A stretch of DNA of 64,000 nt, from NCBI RefSeq assembly GCF_022682495.2, contig NC_071389.1, positions 187,349,556-187,413,555 of the forward strand, given 5' to 3'. A program made the position numbers and the translations under genes. This stretch comes from Desmodus rotundus (taxonomy: Eukaryota; Chordata; Mammalia; Chiroptera; Phyllostomidae). This document shows positions 45,011 through 57,522 of this stretch, piece after piece (the first letter of the stretch is position 1; each line of letters opens with the position of its first letter). The notes under the pieces were generated by a model. That model saw nothing but the letters and a program-made list of their open reading frames with translations. It searched no databases and had not been told where the DNA came from.

Positions 45011-45798
45011 TGGATAGCAACAAGCCACATTACTCCAAATGCCCTCACACCGCTGTGGCACTAGCAAGAGTTCCCGATGAGCGTCTGCAGGGGCCACCAA
45101 GGCTGGAGCCACCACAGGTCCTGAAGACTCTGAGTTGTCCCCGGGGGTCTGTCACCCCACAGCCATGACAAGGTGTTATAGATTGACATGATGGACAGAA
45201 TGATCATGTTAGAAATACTCTTGCGTCAAGGTCACTAGAATAGTCTCCGAGAGTGGGACCAGGTACAGAACTCTGGCCAGTGCTGGTCTTCTGTTCGGTC
45301 CCTCTTCCCCACTTATTCTTTGAGAGAAACACATACCACCAAGCAGGTGTCCCTTCGACTATCTAGGTTTGCACATGTACTACAAATTGGGGCTCACCAC
45401 AGTGATTGAGACTGTTTTGTTTTGTTTGTGACCATCAGTGTTCATTTCCACCTATTTTATCTTCTCCCTGAAACTAGAAGCCAGAGAACTACATTTCCCG
45501 GAATCCTTTGTCTTCAGGGTTATTTGAATGTGATTTCCAGTCTAAGCCAGAGAAATGGTCATCTGAAATCTGTATGCTTCAGGTCTGTAGAAGGAACTAG
45601 TTTCCAGGCTCTGGACAGCTTCATAAGTTCTACGACTCTTGAAACCACAGCTTAGAAGCTGGTGATAGTCCTACTTTTTCCCTTTTAGCCTTTCCAGTGG
45701 TTTGTAAGTACTTGTTTCCCCCATGTTAAATCCCTTGCTTGACAAATCTAGAGTAAATTTTCTTTTATTTTCTGAATTTTGCATGAGAAAACAAGTTT
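45011..45798. other. Unrecognised; possible old repeat at 45480-45720
   Basis: GAACTACATTTCCCGGAATC resembles a phrase found in several old mammalian LTR-type repeats, but I cannot place the family or its ends. The rest is unrecognised. Confidence 0.35.
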
Positions 45799-46370
45799 TA
45801 TAGGAGACCGTTCTCTGTGGCATGGGCCCAGCTCCCACTCAGAAGGGCCAGTAGGGAGTGGGGTCTGGCACACAGGACCCATGCCCACAGATAGGTTCTT
45901 CCGTGGGGAATCAGGCCTGCAGTGTACCTAGGCCATTATGAGGCTTGCTTTTGCTAAAACTACAACCCCCCCCCCCCCAACTGAGGCAGCAAACGTTTAC
46001 TGCATATCTTTAAAAGTAACTTCCTAAAATCTGTGCTAAACCTTCCAAGGATGAGTGTAACCAGTTCAACCACTTTTCCCTTTACATTTGCAAATATCCT
46101 TCCTTTTTGATGACATTAGCAACATCCTTTCCTTTGTTTTCTGTGAAAGGTAAGCACCTAAAGTGAACCTGTGCATAGTAAATGAAGACCATCCTCAATG
46201 TGATGTGCCCAGAAAAACAATAGAAGCCTGTCAAGGCAAGGGTCAGGGTGCTCTCCCCTTGAGATAGTGGCCATGCTGTCCCTTTTCCTCCACAGGACTC
46301 AGTAGTCCGTATGAATCTGTCTTGTCTCAGCCATACAGCTGGACACTGCGGGGCGGTGTCCATGGCATCA
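45799..46370 (+). mobile_element. LTR-like element, copy B
   Basis: It starts TATAGGAGAC and ends CATCA, like copies A and C, and is collinear with them along its whole length. A C13 run at 45966-45978 replaces the CTCCCTCACC seen in copy A and lengthens this copy. The polyadenylation signal has decayed to AATAGA. The flanks are unrelated to those of A and C and no target duplication is obvious. The antisense 108-codon frame at 46082-46408 leaves the shared antisense frame by frameshift. Confidence 0.65.
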
Positions 46371-46495
46371 CTCATCATTGTGTGTTTTGGGGAAGGTGAC
46401 TTCCCCATTGTGGGCCGCAGCTTCTGCTCTATAAAATGAAGGGTTTGGAGGAAATTACCTCAAAGCTCCCTTCTGATTTTAACATCAATAAAACT
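46371..46495 (+). mobile_element. MIR-like SINE 3' part, plus
   Basis: TATAAAATGAAGGGTTTGGA and AATTACCTCAAAGCTCCCTT resemble a MIR-type 3' part ('gtaaaatgaggggttggact ... tctaaggtccctt'). Confidence 0.55.
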
Positions 46496-47727
46496 CCATG
46501 ATACCATCAGTACTCTCTTACAGGTTTGTGAGCAAGCAAAGGAGAGGAGGAGAGGAAAGCTTGCCTTTTAAGAATCTAGATTTGTCCTGCCGCTCAGGGA
46601 TGTGGTCCTCTGTGTGGCCGCAGAATTTCGCCGGGAGCTGAAAGGCATGTGGGTACTGCTTATGGGTGTGGGTATGGCGGAGCCTGCTCAGTTCTGAGTA
46701 GACTTCTCTCCCAGAGAAGCTGTTGCTATGAGAGTGGAGCTCACAGCCAGAATTCCAAGAAAAGCTCATGCATCTGCCGTATCTAAGTGGAGACTCATTT
46801 GCCCTCTCCCACCACCAAATTTCAACCTCCTTTCTCATCTTCCAGCCTGAATATGAGAGGCATTCCTTTGAGTTAAGGCATTATCCCACCCAAGCTCTTC
46901 TTTAGAGAGTCAGATCCCTCTAGGAGGGTATTTGTGGTAGACGTGGTGAGCCGTGTCAGCCGGTTAGAGTTACAGTGGCTAATCTGTTTTCTGGTGGCCT
47001 ACCCACATTCCTTCAGCTTTACCAATGTAATGTTCCCAGTTACTTCCATCCATAGACATCAGCATTGTTTTGCCTGAGTGATTTCTCCATAACTGAAAAG
47101 GGCCAATCTGACCGAGCGCAAGGATGCCGGGAAGTGCCAGAGAATCAACTCCCACGACAATGACTGCTGAGATGCTGTATGCAGCCCCCGGCTCCCTTGC
47201 TCTTGGGCAGGAGGACGTGGAGTCAGGTGGCATGTTCCCCACACCATTTTTCAGAGTTTCCACATGGGGCTAAGGTACAGTTGCCCATCGCGGTAACTCC
47301 TGTAATAAGGCACCATGTATTGGCTGTCTTCTCTTCCAGCCTCTCTTTCCAGATAAACCACATGAACTTGAATCCTTGCCTCAGGGTCTGCTTCTGAGGG
47401 AACTCAACTAAGACACTTAGTTTATCAAATGCTTTCCTTCATGCCAACCAGTTACATTCCAGGAGACTGAGATAGTGGGAATTTTTATAGGTAGAGAGGG
47501 AAAGTAAATTCTGGAATTAGGGTTGGAGAGCAGCCGGTGTCTGGGGCTATAGCAAGCAGCGTGGAGGCCCTAAGGGACTGAGAAAAAGCCAGTGAGAGCT
47601 GGAAAAGGGTTGAAGAACACAGAAGCCTTCTTCAATGCCATCACATCTAAAGCTCTGATATGTAACAAGGGCTCAAAACTAGTAATCTTTGCTGTCTTTT
47701 TTTTTTTTAGTACTAGTCCCAGGAATA
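46496..47727. other. Unrecognised; possible old LTR end at 47140-47420
   Basis: AATCCTTGCCTCAGGGTCTG and CTTCTGAGGGAACTCAACTA resemble the end of an old MLT-type repeat, without enough context to name it. The rest is unrecognised. Confidence 0.35.
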
Positions 47728-47900
47728 GATTATTCATTCATTCTTTCATTCATTGATTCAGTCACACGTTCACTCACTCAACAATCAAAATAATTTCTTA
47801 AATGCTTATGTTGTGCTAGGAACTAGGTGCTGGGTGCTGGGATGAAAGATGAATGGGGTGCAGCCCCTGCCTTTTCAAGGCCATGATGGAAGCCCCTGCT
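47728..47900 (-). mobile_element. L2 LINE 3' end, minus
   Basis: TATTCATTCATTCTTTCATT, CTTATGTTGTGCTAGGAACT and GGGTGCAGCCCCTGCCTTTT follow the L2 3' end in reverse. Confidence 0.75.
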
Positions 47901-48619
47901 AGTACCAAGGATACCTCCCCATTCAGACATGCTTGGCTGGGGCCTTTGTGAAGAGGTCTTTGCTTGGCTCTGAAAGGGGTGGGCTGCACATTGTATTTTG
48001 CTCACTCAAAGCAAACAAGCAATAATGTAATGGCAAAAAGCCTCATAAAATGGTTATTTCTATTCCCGGACTGCTCCGGGGTTCTATCTAATTTATAAAC
48101 ATTGTTTTATGAAAAATTGAGATCATACTTGGAAGTGCCCAGAGAGAGTGACCTTTGCTTGTTTTGGTGCAGTGTTTGTGTGTGAATGTGTACACGGCTG
48201 TTGTTGCTAAGGAGGTGATAGCCAGCCTGGGGTAATGGCTGTCTTTCCATTCTGCACATTTTCTCAGTCAGGGTCGGTGAAGCTAACAGCGCCCCTCACC
48301 CAGCTCTCCCCAGAAGGAGAGAAATTGGGTCAGCAGCCAGAGCGCCCTGGAGAGGCCAGCCTCCCGCAGCACCGGGACCAGTTCTGTCCATGCCTCCACG
48401 TGCTTTCAGGCCAAACGTCTTTCGGCACGCGTCTCACGGTTTCTTCACCTAATGTTCATAGGAATCTGTTCTGAATACCAAGCTCTGTCTGTAGAGATTT
48501 CTGTCACATTCCAGAACTCAGACCTGGTAGAAGCTTAGGAAGGTGGTGAGTGTGCCTTATGTCTGGGAAGCAGGGGATCAGATTCAAATGAGGCTTAGGA
48601 ATGACTAATGCCAAGAACT
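47901..48619. other. Unrecognised sequence
   Basis: No element or exon recognised. The 79-codon frame at 48235-48474 (+) has no domain. Confidence 0.5.
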
Positions 48620-48800
48620 ATAGAAATGAAGAGAGCCAAGGTGTTCTTTCAGCTCTGCAACTTAATTTGCTGTGTGGCCTTGGATATATCACTTAACCTC
48701 TCTGAACCTCAGTTTTCTCAAATGTCAATCAATATGCCTCTCTCATATTTTATGAACTAATTCAGCAAATAATTATAATGTCTGGTAAAATACATAACAA
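48620..48800 (+). mobile_element. MIR SINE, plus
   Basis: TTGCTGTGTGGCCTTGGATA, ATCACTTAACCTCTCTGAAC and CTCAGTTTTCTCAAATGTCA are the MIR core. Confidence 0.8.
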
Positions 48801-49200
48801 CCAGCCCATGCCAGGTACTTGGCTAGGCCATTTCCTGTTGGTAGAATGTCATTTCTCTAGTTATCCCCCTGGACCACCCCCTCTTTTCATTTAGGTTTCT
48901 GCTCAAATGTCATCTTAGACAAGAAGTCTTCCCTCTTCCCCGTCATAAAAATCAGTCTTTTCTCTCTTTATTCTCTACCCTCTTCCCTACTTTCCTTTTT
49001 TTCCATAACACTTATTACCTGAAATCCTGCCATATGTGTCATTCCCATTAATTAGCTTGTTCTTATTTTTTTGTCTTCCCTAACTAGAATGTATGTACCG
49101 TAAGGGCAAAACCGTTTTGGTCATCATTGTGTCCCAAATGCCTGAATGATGCCAAGCACATCAGTCTCTCAGTATACTTGTATATTAGTTAAATCACCTG
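48801..49200 (+). mobile_element. L2 LINE 3' region, plus
   Basis: TGCTCAAATGTCATCTTAGA, AGTCTTCCCTCTTCCCCGTC, CTAGAATGTATGTACCGTAA and AATGATGCCAAGCACATCAG are in L2 order. Confidence 0.8.
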
Positions 49201-49929
49201 TGGTTGTGTTATTATTATTTTGTATATGTAGCCCAGAGTGTGTGTTCTGGACTGATTTAGTAATGGAGGATCCCAGGTTAAAACCTAAATGTTCATAGAA
49301 ATGCCCTCCTCAGAATTTGCCAGACCCTGGGTTAGGCTTGTTATTAGAAGGGTGCATATTCTCCCTTAATATTCACTAATGTCACTGTTTCCCACCCCCC
49401 ACCCTGCAGGTACCATTGTATCTACTTCTTTCCACTAGTTGCCACCACAGTTTGTTTTAGCTCTGGGACTGTTTTGGAAGTGAATCTTTTGACTCTGAAG
49501 TTATAGTTTTTCTTTTCATGAGCCAGTGGCAGTGCAGAGGGGAGCACCTGCCCCCACCCCTCTGAAACCGCTCAGAAGAGGTTGCAGTGAGCTATGCAGC
49601 TCCCTGGGGGCTCTGCTGGAGCCATCACACCCATGAGGTCATGGATGTGATCCTCCCACAGAGCCCAGGCACAGAAGAGCTCATTTGGAGAGTAAATTTC
49701 GAGAAAGGGTTGATATAATTGGCCCCAGGGGTGCCTGGTTGGGGCCATGCAAAGAATAGAACGTTTTCACTGGTTTGGCACAACCTGGCACTGAATTAAA
49801 CAAGAATTGACTGGCAGAAAGACGGGCACAATCACCGTGAGATGTTAATGCAGATGCTACGCATCACTCCCTAAGACCATTGGTTCTTCTACAGGGGCTA
49901 TGTTGCACTAGTGGTTAAAACAAGAAAAT
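49201..49929. other. Unrecognised sequence
   Basis: No element or exon recognised. Confidence 0.5.
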
Positions 49930-50030
49930 AGAAATCTAGAGAGGTGAACTGCCTTACCCAAGGTCACCCAGATTATTGGTGGCAGAGCTGGAATTAAATT
50001 CTCGTTTGTCCTGTTCTAAGCTAGACCATG
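49930..50030 (-). mobile_element. MIR SINE fragment, minus
   Basis: CCTTACCCAAGGTCACCCAG and TGGCAGAGCTGGAATTAAAT are MIR in reverse. Confidence 0.75.
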
Positions 50031-50110
50031 AGCAAATTTAGGACCAGGACTGTCTGACTTGCTCACCATGGATTCCTCAGCACCTAGGACAGTGCCTGGC
50101 ATTTACATAT
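50031..50110 (+). mobile_element. L2 LINE 3' fragment, plus
   Basis: ACCAGGACTGTCTGACTTGC and GCACCTAGGACAGTGCCTGG match the L2 3' end. Confidence 0.65.
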
Positions 50111-50328
50111 TTAGAACATACTACATGCCCTTATGTCCATTATTTTGAACTAATGTATTTAGAAAAAAAAGAAGTCCAAAAGTCAGAGACACCAAAAGGT
50201 TGTGTGGGGGTGGAAAAGAGGTTCTATGGAAAGTAACCTGACAGGGTGATCTGATCATAAATTCTTAACTGGGCAGCCATGGTGGGTTGTCATGCCCCAG
50301 ACATATACCTTTTCAATAAAAATTTCTA

Positions 50329-50517
50329 AGGATTTTATTTATTTATTTTTAGAGAGAGGGGAAGGGAGGGAGAGAAACATCAATGTGAGGTTGTCTCTCA
50401 TGTGCCCCCCACTGGGACCTAGCATGCAACCCAGGCATGTGCCCTGACTGGGAATCGAACTGGTGACCCTTTGGCTTGTAGGCCGGCGTTCAATCCACTG
50501 AGCCACACCAGCCAGGG
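50329..50517 (-). mobile_element. VES-family tRNA-derived SINE, copy 2
   Basis: On the minus strand it starts CCCTGGCTGGTGTGGCTCAG with an A box (TGGCTCAGTGG), has a near-consensus B box (AGTTCGATTCC), the phrase GGGCACATGCCTGGG, a pyrimidine block and a tail ending AAAATCCTT. Flanks AATAAAAATTT on the left and AAGTAAAAGTTT on the right form an imperfect target duplication. It is better preserved than copy 1 and marks the genome as a bat's. Confidence 0.9.
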
Positions 50518-51194
50518 AAGTAAAAGTTTTATCTTTGCCTTAAGTAAGCCCTGTCTATTGTTTCTCTACATCTAGGTTAATATACCTTTGAAATAAATTG
50601 TTACCACCTTCAAGAGACCACATAATACTATTAACTTCCCTGTAATGCAATCCCCACCTTATCTTCTCTCACCTCCATTAAATCTCCTTTAGTTCCCTCT
50701 TTAATTTCAAGTGATACAAGAAGTGGGAAAACTGTTATTCTTTGGAATGTTTGAGATCTTGCTTCTCAGCCTATGTCGTCAGTGTGGCTCAAATGAACTC
50801 ATAAAAATTCTCTATGGGTCTGGCTGCTCTTACATGGACAGTCGGGTGGCCGCAGTTGTTATCCTTGAGCTTCTGCAAGCTGGCATTGCCCTCTGTCCTC
50901 AGTTTCCCTTCATCACAGTTGTCTGCTGGCATTTGACCAGAAAGGCCAAGGGTTTTCTTTCAAGAGAGCTTTGAAATGCTTTATCCAATGACATAATTGA
51001 GAAAAGAATCTAAGCATTATTTCTTCTCCATTCTGGGGTCACTTAACAAAAGCAGCCACTATTGGACTTATCATTTCCACATTATATCAACAGGTCAGCT
51101 GAATCCAATTCATGAACTCACTGGAAACCAATGGGCTCGATGAACTGGCCATTTAGCTATCTAAATAGCTAAATAAGTCACTGGAAAAGGGTAA
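50518..51194. other. Unrecognised sequence
   Basis: No element or exon recognised. The 87-codon frame at 50711-50974 (+) has no known domain. Confidence 0.5.
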
Positions 51195-51335
51195 AATGAT
51201 AACAAGATCATGTGGGGCAAAATGCAGATTCCTGGGTTTGAACCCCAAAGAATCTAATTCAGTAAAGCTGTGGTATGGCCCACGAGCATGCATTTTACAA
51301 GCACCCTGATGAATCAGATGCAGGTGACATGGGGT
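51195..51335 (+). mobile_element. MER5A-like hAT MITE, partial
   Basis: AAATGCAGATTCCTGGGTTT, GAATCTAATTCAGTAAAGCT and GAGCATGCATTTTACAAGCA follow MER5A in plus orientation; termini are missing. Confidence 0.7.
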
Positions 51336-51364
51336 GCAAAAGGCCTCAGGCAGGAGTCAAGGGG

Positions 51365-51460
51365 TACAAGTTCTAGTTGGAGTCATGACTCTGCAGCAAT
51401 GGAAACTTGCCCGATTCACTGGAGCTGCCTAAACACGGCTTCCTCATCTCTAGGCAACAA
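51365..51460 (+). mobile_element. MIR SINE fragment, plus
   Basis: GGAGTCATGACTCTGCAGCA, TTGCCCGATTCACTGGAGCT and GGCTTCCTCATCTCTAGGCA are a diverged MIR core. Confidence 0.5.
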
Positions 51461-52849
51461 GCACACGATGCAGGGCTTGCAAGCTGACAACTTGGTGGCT
51501 CAGTGCAGCCTCCAGAGAAGTTTGATATTGCCATCTTTTTCAGAGCTGTAGGCACCCTTTCTCCTGCACTCCATCGAATCTACCAAGAATGTTGAAAACA
51601 ACCATATTCCACATTCCAAATGAAATACAGCTTAAATTAGATATAAAATAGTCAAACTGTGGTTGATTGGTTAGTATATTACATTTTGTAGGCATTTAGT
51701 TAAATATTACTTTTGTTTTATAATTTTATTTTTATGTTTTAGAGCCAAAACATTTTTTCCAGGTCACAAACATATTCATAGGCTCTAAAGTTTTTTTAGG
51801 TTCTATATACTAAGCTTTAGTACCTAATAGATGAAATTGCCCTAATTTTGTTTGGCTAATGGAGTATGTTTGCAGGCAATAAAACTAGCCAGAAGTTAGC
51901 TTGATTGGAATATAAGCAGCTTAACCTCTGGGGTCTTATGTACGGTCCATCCCTGGAACAGTTACCCAGAAGATTTTTAAGATGTTTTCCAGCCCTCAGT
52001 ATGATTCCTTTATAAATTATTACTACCCTGCCTACGAAGCATAGGTATAGCACAGCGATTTGGAAGAGGCACACTGGTGTACTGCAAGAGTTTTTGAAAC
52101 ATCCCTGACTATCATCCAGCCAGGGGCACAGACCTCTTTTCCCTTCGATTGTCAAATTAAAAAATGACAACAGCCAAAACAACAATTATCCAGTGGGAAT
52201 CAATCAAAATTATATCTGTTTTTTTGGTCAGATAAGCAAAACATGTATTTTTGGTGTGCTGCAGAGTATTAGTAATTAGTTTATGGGTGGCTTGAGATGA
52301 AAAAGGTGAAAAATCGCTGGTCCAGCACATCGAATTGGCCAGTATGTCTGAGTTGCACAGCTGGCTCTATTTGATTGTTTAAGATTACCTAACTGTGGTC
52401 GAGGGTAAATGTTTGATTCGATTCAAGCCTCAGCTTTTCTATTCAGTTGCTTAAAAACGGCAAGGGAAGTGATATAGAGCAACATACTCCCCAAACCTGT
52501 GTAGCAGAGCCATCAACAAGAAGTTACATTAAAAAATGCATTCATGGTGATTTTAAAAGTTTCTTCACAAATTTCAAGGAAGGGAGGAAATTAGTTCACC
52601 AGGTTGAAAGCCTGGGGTAAATAATCCACTCTTAGACAGGGGTCATTACTTGGAAAGCAGGAGAAAAGAGAAAACACATTTCACACACAGATTCTCATTT
52701 TCTGGTTTCGATTGGTTTTTTCCCATGTGGGTACTAGAGTTAAGTACACATGTCTAAGGAGTTCTGTGTGCCTTAGTTCCTAGATTATCTGGACAATGCT
52801 CTTACAAGGCTATCGTCTCATTGGTGAAGCTTTGTGATACCAACAAGCC
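51461..52849. other. Unrecognised sequence
   Basis: About 1.4 kb without a recognised repeat or exon. Confidence 0.5.
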
Positions 52850-52990
52850 TTACCCAGCTGGCATCTAAGTTCCACGAAGGTAGGGACCATGGCTGCCTGT
52901 TTGGTACCGTATCTCCAGGATCCTGCCATGAGTAGGCTTGCAAAATATTTTTCTAATGCATGAACTTGAGTTGCTTTTGCAATATTTGTA
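52850..52990 (+). mobile_element. L2 LINE 3' fragment, plus
   Basis: AGTTCCACGAAGGTAGGGAC and TGCCTGTTTGGTACCGTATC match the L2 phrase 'ctccacgagggcagggacc ... tgtctgttttgttcactgtatc'. Confidence 0.6.
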
Positions 52991-54867
52991 CTGCGACTGA
53001 GTGGTAAAAAAGGTAATAAATAGAATTTAAGTCTATTAGAAAAATCTGAACGTGATATTATTAAAAGACAGGTATGTGATTTTGACAGACTCAGGTTAGC
53101 ACTTGTTCTATCTATTTGGGGTCCAGGCAGAAAATAACACAAAATATATAGGTTATTCAGGTAGTTATGGTTATAGCATTGTGTGCTTTGTATGTGACTA
53201 TCATTGTTTGTGTTTCGGGTATGGGCTATGCCAATTCCAATTCCATAGCTGCTTGTTATACATGCAGATACCGAACTTTTCCATCATCACAGAAAATTCT
53301 ATTGTATATTATTGCTGTAGGGAATGTCTCTTGTTTTTATCAAATAATTGCTGGTTCATAGTTTTTTGGAAAAAGTTTAATTATCTGTGTTTCAATTTCT
53401 GTGTCAAACACCAGTATGGAAGAATGTTTGGTGCCATGGGTAATCTACGAATTGATGAAATGCTTTTGATGAAGTGGACTTCGAGTGTAGTCCCTCTAGT
53501 AAATTAACAATATATAAATTGTTAACTTGCTAGAAGCAAAAGGTGAATTTTTAATCATTCAAAATTGATGTAAAAAACCAGAAAGCTGCAATATAAATTG
53601 TCATAAATAAAATATCCCATATAATGCCCATTCTTTTGGTTTGATGACACATATAAAGCATATTTGATATTTTTGTTGCAGTTATTGGATAGAACTAAGA
53701 AAAAGATAATCCATTTATTAAAGTAGATAATCTGTTTATTCAATCACTGTATTTTTTAAAAAGGACAACTGATATTTTTAGAGCACCCTATAAAAAGATT
53801 TTGAAATTGTTCCTCTAAGTAGAGAGAGATACATTTCATCTCTCACTGCTAATCTTATTCTTCAAATTTATTTTCACCTTGTTTAACCCAGTCTCAATCC
53901 TACCATTTTCTTTTTCACATCACTGACACATTTTTGTCATTTAGGAAAGCATTTCCAAAGAAAGGTACTGATAGTATTTTTAGATGAAACACAGATAATT
54001 ATTCCTTTGTTTTTAAATGTATGCATTAGAACAATTATGTCTTCTAAACCGCAAGTTCTCTGATATTAAGCTTTAAAAATAAATTTACACAAAGATAGAA
54101 GACAATTTATAAGGAATACTAGCTAAATAACAGCAGTAATGCCCTGATAGAAAAAAATCACAAAGTTAGTATATAAATGACTAAAGTTTAGAAAATCCTG
54201 CTTCAAGTAACCAGGAGACTTTACCTGGCATCCTACCTCTTGGACGATTATCCCTTAGCTGTTTTTTCTGCAATCTAAAGAGACCTGATGTTGACCAGAG
54301 GTGCCACTCTTGTTTCCGTTCTAATTCTGCAACAGTATTTAGAATCTCAGCCTCATTTTCAGACTCTCATGAAGAGGTGAGCATTTCCCTACTTTTCCAG
54401 AACACTCCACACTATGTTTAGCTTCTCTGCTGAAGCCTGTAGATTTCTAGTCTTACTTCTCCACAGCACACCTTTTTTTCTTTCTTTATTTCTGAGAGGA
54501 CCAATTCACACGGGCATTTGACACGGTTTAAATTGAGTGAATAGTGTGGGTTCAGTGGCGTCAGCTTGGAGAACAGAGATGAACGTGACAGGAGCCTTCT
54601 TTCCCATCACATCAGAATTCAACTGAATGTTAACCATTCAATTACATAATGGGCCTGCGGACTTATATTTTCAGTTACATTTTAAAAAGGGATGGCATTC
54701 GTCACCGCATTAGGAAGGTATTTCTCACAACGTGTTCTATTCGACACTAGTCTTTTATGTCGGTCAGAGGAAGACAAGCGTTCCGAAGTCAAAGTACTTG
54801 AGAAACACTGATTATTAAATGCCCTGTTTTGGAGTCCCGCGGGGCGAAGTATTAGACAGTGGAATGG
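52991..54867. other. AT-rich unrecognised sequence
   Basis: About 1.9 kb, AT-rich, no named repeat. It contains the 134-codon open frame 53103-53507 (+), which I reject as a gene. A MITE-like pair, ATTTCTCACAACGTGTTC and CTTGAGAAACACTG, lies at 54720-54810. Confidence 0.45.
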
Positions 54868-55035
54868 TCAAGCAGGCAAGTCCTGCAGCTTCACAGCCTG
54901 GGCTTGAAACCCAGCTCTGCGTCTGTTTCTTCACTTGCGACCTGGAGAAGAGCATCAGGCTTTTGTGAGGATTAACCAGGTTAATGCAGGTAAAGCACGT
55001 AGCACAGTGCCAGGCGCAGCGCTAACAAGCCCTGA
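54868..55035 (+). mobile_element. MIR SINE, plus
   Basis: GGGCTTGAAACCCAGCTCTG, GTGAGGATTAACCAGGTTAA and AAAGCACGTAGCACAGTGCC follow MIR; the B-box-like region is still recognisable. Confidence 0.8.
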
Positions 55036-55107
55036 CGCTGACTTTGTATCATACACGGGTCTTACAGGTTCTGAGAAGTCCTGCGGGAAGGACACTTTTA
55101 ACTTTGC

Positions 55108-55215
55108 TTAAGCCAGAGTTCCCCAAACTTATTGGACTGTGGAATCCTTTCTTCAAAGGTAATTCTTTACAATTAATATGTATGGGGTCAATCATTTGGG
55201 AAACAATAGTCCAAA
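55108..55215. mobile_element. Small MITE-like element
   Basis: GTTCCCCAAACTTATTGGAC and CAATCATTTGGGAAACAATA give an imperfect inverted pair about 100 bp apart, reminiscent of short hAT MITEs. Confidence 0.4.
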
Positions 55216-56514
55216 CGCTTGTGTTTGAAAGTCAGGAGCTCACAGAGCCAGTTGGTCCTCCTTTGAGTTGCTTCTGTAGATAAGGCTATGCTGCCCCCAG
55301 GTGGACAGAAGGGTCTTGGTCATAAACCTGGAATCAAAAATGCCAAGCTCTCCACACAGGTAAAAGTAAGTGACCATATTAGCCTAATATGCGCGTGGGA
55401 AAATGAGTAAGCGACTCACAAATAAGGTCAAGGCAATCATTTCTCTTGTTAATTCAAGCCTAATGATTTTCTTCTTTATGCAAAAATACCAGAAAAACAC
55501 AGTACCTTTTATTAATCTAAATTTCCTTAATTTGAAGCCTCTATTAATGTCTAATTTAATGTGGAAGAAAATTTTAAGTCTGTTGTCTTAATAAAAGTTA
55601 TGAGAAATGATTTGAGATTACTGTTACAACCCATTATTGTACAAAAGCACAAGTAGAAATCTTATTTAAATGCAAGAAAGAGAGTCAGTGAAAAAACAAT
55701 TTTTCTGTTAGGATGTGTTTTAAAATGATTTGAGAAACAGCCCTATTAAAATACTGAGTCTGAAAACAGACACGAGCAGGGACAGTCAACAGCAAGAGCT
55801 CAGGTTCCCATCTTCCCCAGGAAAAGACAGTGTCCTTCCATTTGCATACGCTGGATGGGACTGCCCGCAGACAAGGGCTGCCTGCTAGACAACACGGGTC
55901 TGGAGCACAGATCTCTGGCTGACCTTGGGCTGCAGAGAATAAACAAACCTCTGAGTCAGTGTTCCGGGGCCCAGAGACTTCCCTGATGGGGAATTATCTC
56001 TCCCATCGAAATTTTTTTTTTATCCCATGAAATGGGCTAGCAGATAATGCCGCTCTTGGGGAAGGAAGAACAGCAGCATCTGCCTCTGGTGCTCTTCTGA
56101 GGACCCACTCTCCTGTTCAGCAGTGGGAGACGATTACCAGGTGAAGAGCTGGTCATGCCCCATATTTAAGACATTAATGTGAGTCAATATGTAGCCACTC
56201 TGAACCTGCTACTTACCTGCTCCTGGGCAGTGCAGCAAAGCCATAGCGACCCCATTTTCCCCTGCGCTGAGTGGGGACATGTGGCCAACATGAATTTTCC
56301 CTTAACTTCTCTACTCTAAATCTGCGTTGTCCTAGAAAAAAAATAATTAGTTAAGGAGGATCCGTCCTCTGGGACATGGCCGCATTTGTTCAGCAAGGGT
56401 TTTGTCTTTTTCTCTCTCCAAGAGAAGTTACAGCGCTGCTCACGCTGGGGGCTGTTACTGAAGACAGGCAGCGCGGCTCGGTTGACAAAACACGAGTGCA
56501 GAAGCCAGGGAGAC
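55216..56514. other. Unrecognised sequence
   Basis: About 1.3 kb without a recognised repeat or exon. Confidence 0.5.
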
Positions 56515-56710
56515 CCCGTTTGAACCCTAAATCGGTCAGCTATTAGCTGGAATACTTTAGGAAAGTTGTTCATCCTTTCTGGGTTAGAGGACCCTCCTCA
56601 TGAAAGTGGGGGTACTTCCTATTTTGTAGGGCTTTTACGGAAATTCGGTGAGAGGACATATAAAGTGTCTAACATGGTGCCCAGCATGCTCAATAAAGAG
56701 TGGCTACTAT
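56515..56710 (+). mobile_element. MIR SINE, plus
   Basis: TTTAGGAAAGTTGTTCATCC, TTTTGTAGGGCTTTTACGGA and ATGGTGCCCAGCATGCTCAA follow MIR in plus orientation. Confidence 0.65.
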
Positions 56711-56937
56711 TGGCCGAAGTAGCAGGAGTTTTCCACCTGTTGGGAACGCCCCTGTCTTCCATGTACAGTGACTGCAAAGTGTCTCGTAGACCCACACGAT
56801 CTGTGTTGGAAGGGGCTGGAAGATCCAGCTACTTAAACATCCCCACCTGCTCATCCCCCTGCCAGAGAGAAATCTACAAAGTCAGGTGAGCCGACTGTAA
56901 GGATTCTTCTGAGAGCTCCAGTTGCCTTCAATCTCAA

Positions 56938-57195
56938 CACATAATAGGAGTTCGCATTTATTGAGAGTACACTCTGGGCCAGGCACTACATGAAGACCTT
57001 TTTAAGCATGAAGTTGATGCTAAATTAATCTTCAATACAACCTATGTTGTCATTCTTACCATTGCCTCCATTTTACAGATCATGCAACTCTTCATCAAGA
57101 GGGTAGGTAGCCCATGGGTGGACTCAGAACTTGACCCAGGCAGCCTGACAGCACAGCCCCCATTCCTAGCCCTTCTATTGTGCTGCCTCAATATC
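56938..57195 (-). mobile_element. MIR SINE, near full length, minus
   Basis: GCATTTATTGAGAGTACACT, CTGGGCCAGGCACTACATGA, GCCTCCATTTTACAGATCAT and AACTTGACCCAGGCAGCCTG cover nearly all of MIR in reverse. Confidence 0.85.
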
Positions 57196-57339
57196 CAGCT
57201 AAAAGACACAGCAAAGCCAAGCCCAGGCCCCACCTGACAGAGTGGCTATTTGGATTGAGCTGATGAGTTTAATCGGCAACACAAGTGATCCACTTGATTT
57301 CCGCATGCTGCCTCCATCAGAGATGTAAGTATCCTCTAT

Positions 57340-57522
57340 GCCAGAGATTCTCAACCCTTGTAGGATGGTAGAATTGCTTAGGGAGCATTTCAAAGAGTAC
57401 CCATGCCTGGACCTCACTCAAAGATTTTTTTAATTGCTCTTGAGTGAAGTCTGGGTCTACAGCATTTTTTTTTAAAGCTCCCCATAGTTTTACTATGCAA
57501 CCAGTGCTGAGAACCACAGGGG
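57340..57522. mobile_element. MER5A-like hAT MITE
   Basis: GAGATTCTCAACCCTTGTAG on the left and CAGTGCTGAGAACCACAG on the right form inverted termini around about 180 bp with CTTAGGGAGCATTTCAAAGA inside. Confidence 0.65.

Noticed and set aside
53103..53507. 134-codon open frame on the plus strand
   Set aside because: It lies in AT-rich DNA, is rich in F, Y and C residues, matches no family I know and has no splice or start context. It is best seen as a chance frame.
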